This document shows positions 58,480 through 64,000 of a DNA stretch of 64,000 nt, in pieces (within the stretch, counting starts at the first letter, position 1; each line of letters opens with the position of its first letter). Under the pieces are notes generated by a model. The model was given only the letters and a program-made list of their open reading frames with translations. It did no database searches and was not told the DNA's origin. The translations under genes and the position numbers were made by a program. Origin of the DNA: Streptococcus oralis (GTDB lineage Bacteria > Bacillota > Bacilli > Lactobacillales > Streptococcaceae); contig NZ_KQ969521.1 of assembly GCF_001578935.1 (NCBI RefSeq), positions 1,053,071 to 1,117,070 of the forward strand, given 5' to 3'.

Positions 58480-59586
58480 TTAAATAATGGCTTTTCGTGT
58501 GACGACGGCGACGCCTTCTGGTGCCCAGACGGCGACTTTGGCGGTGCCTGTTACGCGGATCCAGCCTAGCCCTGAGATGACTAGGTCGGTTTTGTCCTTG
58601 ATGGTAAAGACATGCTGGACTAGTTTTGGGAAATCTTCTTTTTCCTTGCTATTTGGTGGTGTCAGAAGGGTTCCAAGGTGTTTGTCATAAAAGGCACTAG
58701 CGCCTTCAAGCTTAGTACGATGGAGTTTGAGTTCATTGTCAAAGAAAGCTGTAAATCCTTGCTTTTCTCCTGATATGAAGTCAAAGCGTCCAAGACCACC
58801 TAAAAACAGGGTTTGCTCAGGGTTAAGCTGATAGGTTTTGGGCTTGATCTCCTTTTTAGGGCTGACATACTTGAGGTTTTTAGCTGTCAAGTAGTGGGCC
58901 ATCTGGTGACGGTGGATAATCCCCGGTGTATCGTAAATATAAGATCCGTCATCAAGCGGAATCTCAATCTTGTCCAAGGTTGTCCCTGGGAAACGCGAAG
59001 TCGTGATGACATTTTGGTCACCCGTGATTTCTTGGATAATGGCGTTGATAAGGGTTGACTTTCCAACGTTGGTTACCCCAACCACATAGACATCACGCCC
59101 CTTACGATAGTGCTCGATTTTGTCAATGACTTCCTTAATGGCATGCTTATTCTGAGCCGAAGTCAGAACGACGTCCACAGGACGAAGACCTTCTTCGTGG
59201 GCACGCTCCATGAGCCATTGGCTAATCTTGCCAGCCTTTACGGACTTAGGTAGAATATCTTTTTTATTTCCAACCAAGAGGACATCATTGCCCGATACAA
59301 AGCGTGGCAAGCCAGGGATGACAGAGCCGTTAAAGTCAAAGATATCAATGACATTGACCACCAAAGCATCGCTATCTCCCACCTCATGCAAGAGTTTGAG
59401 GAAATCATCATCTGTCAACTGGACATCAGTGATTTCATTGTAATGGCGGAGACGGAAACAGCGTTGGCAATAGACTTCTCCAGTCTCCAAACCTTTTTCA
59501 AGCGCTGATTGGGGAGTGAAACCAAGACCAGCCTTGTCTGTCGTCTGAATGGTTGCTCCACAACCAATACAGAGAATTTCTTCCAT
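58480..59586 (-). CDS. yqeH: Ribosome-biogenesis GTPase YqeH
   Basis: A circularly permuted GTPase needed for 30S assembly. The 368-residue protein begins with a zinc finger (C6, C9, C40, C43), then NKKDILPK (G4) before VGVTNVGKSTLINAII (G1) and DTPGIIHRH (G3), the permuted order. The C-terminal NOA-like domain follows. It lies 2 bp downstream of yqeG. Confidence 0.95.
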   Translation of the reverse strand: MEEILCIGCGATIQTTDKAGLGFTPQSALEKGLETGEVYCQRCFRLRHYNEITDVQLTDDDFLKLLHEVGDSDALVVNVIDIFDFNGSVIPGLPRFVSGNDVLLVGNKKDILPKSVKAGKISQWLMERAHEEGLRPVDVVLTSAQNKHAIKEVIDKIEHYRKGRDVYVVGVTNVGKSTLINAIIQEITGDQNVITTSRFPGTTLDKIEIPLDDGSYIYDTPGIIHRHQMAHYLTAKNLKYVSPKKEIKPKTYQLNPEQTLFLGGLGRFDFISGEKQGFTAFFDNELKLHRTKLEGASAFYDKHLGTLLTPPNSKEKEDFPKLVQHVFTIKDKTDLVISGLGWIRVTGTAKVAVWAPEGVAVVTRKAII

Positions 59587-59588
59587 AG

Positions 59589-60116
59589 TTAAATTCCTTT
59601 TTTATATGTAATCGGTCCGTACTTTTCCGTTATTTTTCGCATGACACGGCGCTCGCGAGCTCGATTAATCTGCGTTTTGATGGAGTCGTGTTGGACCAAG
59701 GGTTTGACTAAGATAGAGCGAATGCCTGCACGGTGGGCTGCTCGTATATCCGTCATAAGTTGGTCGCCGACCATGACCACTTCTTTTTTCTCATAGTGGA
59801 ATTCCTTCATGGCACGGTCAATCCCAAATGTGAAAGGCTTCAAGGCCCAATAAACGTAATCAATCCCAAATTTTTCAACTGCACGTTGAACTCGTTTTTT
59901 GGTGTTATTTGAGACCACGATAATGCGAATACCTGCATCGCGGAGGTCATGTAGCCATTGCTTCATCTCTGGCGTTCCATCAGGGTTATTCCAAGCAATG
60001 AGGGTATTGTCCAGATCGACCAGAACAGCCTTGATACCCTGCGCCTGCAGGCTTGTGACTGTCAGATCATAAACTGCTTCCACAGCAAAATCTGGCATGT
60101 AATTTTCAATCGCCAT
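59589..60116 (-). CDS. yqeG: YqeG HAD-superfamily phosphatase
   Basis: A 175-residue HAD subfamily IIIA phosphatase. Motif I is VLVDLDNTLIAW, motif II VVSNN, motif III the Lys in ALKPFTFG, and motif IV MVGDQLMTDIRAAHRAG. The substrate is unknown. It heads the yqeG-yqeH-yhbY-nadD-yqeK-rsfS cluster and is 17 bp downstream of the corA pseudogene. Confidence 0.93.
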   Translation of the reverse strand: MAIENYMPDFAVEAVYDLTVTSLQAQGIKAVLVDLDNTLIAWNNPDGTPEMKQWLHDLRDAGIRIIVVSNNTKKRVQRAVEKFGIDYVYWALKPFTFGIDRAMKEFHYEKKEVVMVGDQLMTDIRAAHRAGIRSILVKPLVQHDSIKTQINRARERRVMRKITEKYGPITYKKGI

Positions 60117-60133
60117 TCTGGCTCCTTTTCTTT

Positions 60134-61041
60134 TTAATTTCTAGCAATATTCTTTAAATATTGGGCTAAGACTACCCACAAAATAAGACTAGCTAGCAAA
60201 ATATAAATCCAAGCATTTGGTTCATCTACAAGCGGTAAGGGAACATTCATTCCGAAAAATCCTGTAATAACTGCAAGGATAGCTAGCAAGACTGAGATAA
60301 TTGTCAAAGTTGTCAAATTATCATTTAGATTATTATTTAGGATGTTGTTGTAAGAGGCTGAGAGTTGTTGCAAAACTTGAGAAATCAAGTCTGTCATCGA
60401 AACCAACTGATGCGCTTCAATCATGGCATCGTCAAACTGTTCTCTTTCTACCTCATTAAAGTTGCGATAAAGAGCATGCCCTTGGATGTGTTCCAAGAGG
60501 AGACGATTTTGTTTGGCAGCTGCTGTCAGGTAAACCATACCAGTTTCCAAGTCAGAGAGGGCAAAAAGATTTTTTTTAGTGTTTTTTGACGAAGAAGTGC
60601 ACTGATTTCATCCTTACCTTTATCCATCTCTTCAATCACTGGATAATAAGCATTACTAATAATCTCTAAACTGGCAAAAAGAAATTTGTAGATTGAAACA
60701 ACTTCATGGCTTTCAAGGTAGGTTGCCATACGTTTAATCACATAGCTATTCTTGTGATTGCTAATTGTGATCAGCCGTTGTTTTTCAACGATAAAGGTCA
60801 TCGGAATCGCTTCATAATATTCTTTATCTTTTTCTAAGTCAAGAACATTATAAATGAAGGTTACCGTTCCCGTTTCACGGTGATAGTCCATGTGGGCACG
60901 CTCATTTCTATCCAGAGCATACTCGATGGTTTCCTTGTCCAGTCCATAGACTTTAGAAAGGTCTTCCATATTTTTAATCTTGTCCACATCAAGGTCTATC
61001 CATGTACAATCGTGACCTAATTTTTTCTCTACAAATAGCAT
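60134..61041 (-). pseudogene. corA: CorA-type magnesium transporter split by a frameshift
   Basis: The 5' part (61041-60526, 171 codons) gives the cytoplasmic funnel (FVEKKLGHDCTWIDLDVDKI, MDYHRETGTVTFIYNVLDLE). The 3' part (from about 60580 to 60134) gives the stalk helix and two membrane segments with the CorA signature GMN in FFGMNVPLPLVDEPNAWIYILL. The break is in a minus-strand run of eight A (60570-60577): a ninth A restores L-R-Q-K-T-L-K-K-N-L-F-A-L-S-D-L-E-T-G and a protein of about 300 residues. It may be a true null, a phase-variable tract, or an assembly error. It precedes yqeG on the same strand. Confidence 0.85.
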
Positions 61042-61098
61042 ATCTGCTCCTTCACCAAACTCCTTCTATTGTATCACATTTCAGACAAAATGACAGGC

Positions 61099-61659
61099 CT
61101 AGTCTTTTCGGGAAAAATTACTGACAACTGTGATATTACGATTAGGAACAAAGTGAAGGGCTTGATCGTCACCTCGCAGTTGCGTTGTACGGATTCCTAC
61201 GCTAACGACCTTTCCAGAAACGGTAATCGGTCCATTTGTGAGAACTACTTCATCACCCACATCAAGCTGACGTTCAAAAAGGATGAAAAAGCCATTAATG
61301 ACATCGGATAGAAAGCCTTGCGCCCCCATACCAATGGCCACCCCAGCTATCCCCGCACCAGCAAGGAGACTCGAAACTGGCAAACCTAAAATAGACAGGA
61401 TACAGTAGAGCAAAAAGAAATAAAGAATGTAGTTAAAGACATTCTCCAGCAAACGAGAAATGGTTTTTTGTCTTCCTGCATCTCGATTGGAAAATTTAAG
61501 TGAGGGCTTGACAATCTTTCGTACAGTCGCATGAAGCATCTTTTTAGCTATATAAAATAGCAAAAACAAAATCAAAAGAGAAATCACTTTGGTCAATAGA
61601 TTCTCTAAAATAGTTGTTAAGTCAAGTCTATCAAAATAGCGTTGAAAAAAATCTTGCAT
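61099..61659 (-). CDS. Small-conductance mechanosensitive channel (MscS family)
   Basis: A 186-residue MscS-type channel that relieves hypo-osmotic pressure. Two transmembrane helices (ISLLILFLLFYIAKKML and YILYFFLLYCILSILGL) lead to the pore helix with the Gly/Ala pattern (SLLAGAGIAGVAIGMGAQGFLSDVINGFFILFE). A beta domain follows (DEVVLTNGPITVSGKVVSVGIRTTQLRGDD). It ends at NRNITVVSNFSRKD, lacking the C-terminal alpha/beta cage of E. coli MscS; no frameshift is visible, so this short form may be natural. Confidence 0.87.
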   Translation of the reverse strand: MQDFFQRYFDRLDLTTILENLLTKVISLLILFLLFYIAKKMLHATVRKIVKPSLKFSNRDAGRQKTISRLLENVFNYILYFFLLYCILSILGLPVSSLLAGAGIAGVAIGMGAQGFLSDVINGFFILFERQLDVGDEVVLTNGPITVSGKVVSVGIRTTQLRGDDQALHFVPNRNITVVSNFSRKD

Positions 61660-61748
61660 ATAAAACTCCTTTTTACTATTATACCATAAAACGCCTCTTC
61701 TTTTTCTTCATAATTATTCATCTATTATTCTTTTTTTCAAAAAAACAC

Positions 61749-61777
61749 TTGCCTATATAGCATATTTATCCTATAAT
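61749..61777 (+). promoter_or_regulatory. Sigma-70-type promoter of sstT
   Basis: TTGCCT (61749-61754) and a perfect TATAAT (61772-61777) with a 17-bp spacer, 30 bp before the sstT start codon; AAAGGAG is the ribosome-binding site. Confidence 0.75.
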
Positions 61778-61807
61778 TATAAACAATACACTTTAAAGGA
61801 GACATGT

Positions 61808-63022
61808 ATGAAACGAATCATTAGAGCCTGGACCAAGGCAAGCCTCATCAAACGGATCCTTATTGGAATGATTTTGGGAGCTACATTGGGGATGCTCTTT
61901 CCAAACCTTACAGGGATTAGTCTGCTGGGGGATCTCTTTGTAGGTGGACTTAAAGCGATTGCTCCTATTTTGGTTTTTGCCCTTGTTGCCAATGCCCTCT
62001 CCCAGCACAAAAAGGGGCAAAATACCAATATGAAAACTGTGATTTTCTTATACTTGCTCGGAACCTTCGCAGCAGCTCTCGTCGCTGTGGTCGCTAATTT
62101 TCTCTTTCCTATCCAAATCACCCTCAGCGACGCAAGTACAACTGCAACCGCCGCCCCTGACGGTATTGCTCAAGTTCTTGGGAATCTCTTACTCAACGTC
62201 GTTGACAACCCTGTCAATGCAGTCATTACCGCTAACTATATCGGAATTCTCTCTTGGGCTGTGGTCTTTGGACTTGCCATGAGAGAAGCTAGCAAAAATA
62301 GCAAGGAATTACTCAAAACCATGGCAGATGTCACCTCAAAGATTGTTGAGTGGATTATCAATCTGGCTCCTTTTGGTATTTTGGGCTTGGTTTTCAAGAC
62401 CATCTCTGACAAAGGAATTGCCAGTCTTGCCAACTATGGTGTCCTTCTGGGACTCTTGATCGCAACCATGGCCTTTGTCGCTCTCGTCATTAACCCGCTT
62501 ATCGCCTTTCTCTTTATGAGAAAAAATCCCTATCCCCTTGTTTTGAAATGTTTACGTATCAGCGGAGTAACTGCCTTTTTCACCCGTAGTTCTGCAGCCA
62601 ACATCCCTGTTAATATGAAATTATGTAAAGACTTAGGATTGAACCCTGATACCTATACTGTCTCTATCCCTCTAGGGGCTACTGTCAATATGGCTGGCGC
62701 AGCAGTTACTATTACAACCCTAACTCTTGCTGCCGTCAACACTCTAGGGATTTCAGTAGACTTTGGAACCGCTGTTGTCCTCAGTATAGTTGCTGCTATC
62801 TCTGCCTGTGGCGCTTCTGGTATTGCTGGAGGATCGCTCCTTCTAATCCCTGTTGCTTGTAGCCTCTTTGGGATTTCCAACGACTTGGCTATGCAAGTTG
62901 TCGGAGTTGGTTTTGTCATTGGTGTCATCCAAGACTCATGTGAAACAGCCCTCAACTCTTCAACAGATGTCCTCTTTACAGCGGTTGCCGAGTATGCAAC
63001 AAACCGAAAACTTCGCCCCTAG
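61808..63022 (+). CDS. sstT: Sodium:serine/threonine symporter SstT
   Basis: Sodium-driven uptake of serine and threonine; a 404-residue DAACS-family membrane transporter with eight or more helices. The family's re-entrant loop block is [15 protein letters not shown] (serine-rich hairpin), followed by [12 protein letters not shown] and the second hairpin [18 protein letters not shown], with [13 protein letters not shown] near the end carrying substrate-binding residues. It has its own promoter and is followed 49 bp later by an ArAE-type gene. Confidence 0.94.
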   Translation: MKRIIRAWTKASLIKRILIGMILGATLGMLFPNLTGISLLGDLFVGGLKAIAPILVFALVANALSQHKKGQNTNMKTVIFLYLLGTFAAALVAVVANFLFPIQITLSDASTTATAAPDGIAQVLGNLLLNVVDNPVNAVITANYIGILSWAVVFGLAMREASKNSKELLKTMADVTSKIVEWIINLAPFGILGLVFKTISDKGIASLANYGVLLGLLIATMAFVALVINPLIAFLFMRKNPYPLVLKCLRISGVTAFFTRSSAANIPVNMKLCKDLGLNPDTYTVSIPLGATVNMAGAAVTITTLTLAAVNTLGISVDFGTAVVLSIVAAISACGASGIAGGSLLLIPVACSLFGISNDLAMQVVGVGFVIGVIQDSCETALNSSTDVLFTAVAEYATNRKLRP

Positions 63023-63071
63023 TCTCTGACTCCTCGTTAAACTCTTGATTCTATTAGTTTAGGAAATTTTC

Positions 63072-64000
63072 ATGTCCCTCACTCAACGCACGACAAAACT
63101 GATCTTAGCGACCTGTCTCGCTTGTTTTCTCGCTTATTTTTTAGATTTATCATCAGCAGTTTCAGCTGGAATCATCGCTCTCTTAAGCCTCTCCGACACG
63201 CGCAGAAGCACGCTGAAATTAGCACGTAACCGCCTCTTTTCCATGCTCCTAGCGCTCGCTATCGGTGTTATAGCCTTTCAGCTGACGGGCTTTCACATCT
63301 GGAGTCTGGGCCTCTACCTGGCTCTCTATGTCCCTCTTGCTTACAAAATGGGCTGGGAAATCGGCATCACCCCTAGCAGTGTCTTGGTCGGTCATCTCTT
63401 GGTACAGGAGTCTACTTCCCCAGATCTCTTGCTTAATGAAGTGCTCCTCTTTCTCATCGGGACAAGCTTTGCTCTGTTGGTCAACCTTTATATGCCCTCT
63501 CGTGAGAAAGCCATCCAAAGCTACCACCTTCAGGTCGAAGAAAAGTTAAAAGACATCTTGCTTCGCTTTAAATACTATCTGTCAAGAGGAGACGGACGCA
63601 ATCAAGCCCAACTCGTTGACCAATTAGACAAGCTCCTCGATGATGCCCTCAAACTAGTCTACCTGGATCACTCGGACCACCTCTTTCACCAGACGGACTA
63701 TCACATCCACTACTTTGAGATGAGACAGCGACAAAGTCGCATCCTGCGAAATATGGCCCAGCAGATCAATACCTGTCATCTGGCCGCAAGTGAGAGTTTG
63801 ATCTTGGCCCAGCTCTTTTCAAAGATTGCTGCCCAGCTAAGCCAGACCAATCCTGCTCATGACCTACTTGATGACATCGAACGCTATCTGCAAGTTTTCC
63901 GCAATCGGAGTCTCCCTAAAACACGTCAGGAGTTTGAAACCCGTGCCACCCTCCTGCAACTACTACGCGAAGCCGAAACCTTTATCCAGGTCAAGGTCGA
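63072..64000 (+). CDS. Aromatic acid exporter-family (ArAE/FUSC-like) membrane protein, partial
   Basis: An open frame from the ATG at 63072 runs off the window end (309 codons without a stop). The N-terminal part has about four membrane helices (LILATCLACFLAYFLDL, SAVSAGIIALLSLSDTRRSTL, NRLFSMLLALAIGVIAFQL, LLFLIGTSFALLVNLYM). A soluble, Glu/Gln-rich helical domain follows from about residue 145 (REKAIQSYHLQVEEKLKDILL onwards). This layout matches the ArAE_1 type (DUF939-like) of Firmicutes; the substrate is unknown. The 3' end is outside the window. Confidence 0.82.
   Translation, partial: MSLTQRTTKLILATCLACFLAYFLDLSSAVSAGIIALLSLSDTRRSTLKLARNRLFSMLLALAIGVIAFQLTGFHIWSLGLYLALYVPLAYKMGWEIGITPSSVLVGHLLVQESTSPDLLLNEVLLFLIGTSFALLVNLYMPSREKAIQSYHLQVEEKLKDILLRFKYYLSRGDGRNQAQLVDQLDKLLDDALKLVYLDHSDHLFHQTDYHIHYFEMRQRQSRILRNMAQQINTCHLAASESLILAQLFSKIAAQLSQTNPAHDLLDDIERYLQVFRNRSLPKTRQEFETRATLLQLLREAETFIQVKV

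Noticed and set aside
61099-61659. The MscS channel as a truncated pseudogene
   Set aside because: It is shorter than E. coli MscS, but the frame ends cleanly after the beta domain and reading on shows no conserved continuation.

Overview
The window is a chromosomal segment of a low-GC Firmicute that I place in the mitis/pneumoniae group of Streptococcus. This rests on recognised gene neighbourhoods and protein sequences: metE-metF next to pnp-cysE-cysS, the PASTA-domain kinase StkP with phosphatase PhpP, the scr sucrose locus, mevalonate genes mvaS-mvaA, an LPxTG-anchored nucleotidase and the orphan sugar ATPase MsmK. No rRNA, tRNA, CRISPR array, prophage or complete insertion sequence was seen. 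Most genes lie on the minus strand.

Layout. 1-2709: dtd and the (p)ppGpp enzyme rel. 3002-5368: a surface 5'-nucleotidase. 5462-12112: msmK, then an operon-like row (cysE, GNAT, nucleoside phosphorylase, DHFR-like, cysS, mrnC, PucR-type regulator). 12128-18151: pnp with a long structured leader, then metE-metF behind a MetR/MtaR-type palindrome. 18402-19952: a higA antitoxin with a broken higB toxin, and two small DNA-repair-associated proteins. 20126-32784: a defence island read right to left: a DEAD/DEAH helicase with membrane segments, an AbiH-family protein, then hsdM-rhuM-hsdS-hsdS'-prrC-hsdR. 32917-39562: a VTT/DedA-like membrane protein and the sucrose genes scrK, scrA, scrB, scrR. 39598-43378: mevalonate genes and a split threonine/serine exporter. 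43465-51799: stkP-phpP-rsmB-fmt-priA-rpoZ-gmk. 51934-53547: RNase Y. 53751-60116: the yqeG-yqeH-yhbY-nadD-yqeK-rsfS ribosome-assembly/NAD cluster, with a methyltransferase and tmcAL. 60134-64000: a frameshifted corA, a short MscS channel, sstT, and a truncated-by-window ArAE-type transporter.

The most interesting region is the type I restriction locus. It carries a complete-looking PrrC anticodon nuclease between the specificity genes and hsdR, the arrangement of the Escherichia coli prr cassette. The stop codon of the full-length hsdS lies inside three tandem AGTAG pentamers. Loss of one pentamer would fuse that gene in frame to a downstream half-specificity gene, giving a protein of about 626 residues with three target-recognition domains. 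A second repeat (three 12-bp copies coding for ELTS) sits in the spacer between the two target-recognition domains, the place where EcoR124-type enzymes vary to change their target spacing. hsdR ends at an ochre codon that is followed by 30 further in-frame codons.

Outside that island, two families of short intergenic repeats, each with two copies, fold into hairpins. In one family (33660-33786 and 58302-58420) paired positions change together between copies, which supports a conserved multi-helix structure. Two genes are broken by small indels: the higB toxin by three, and corA by one missing base in a run of eight A residues.
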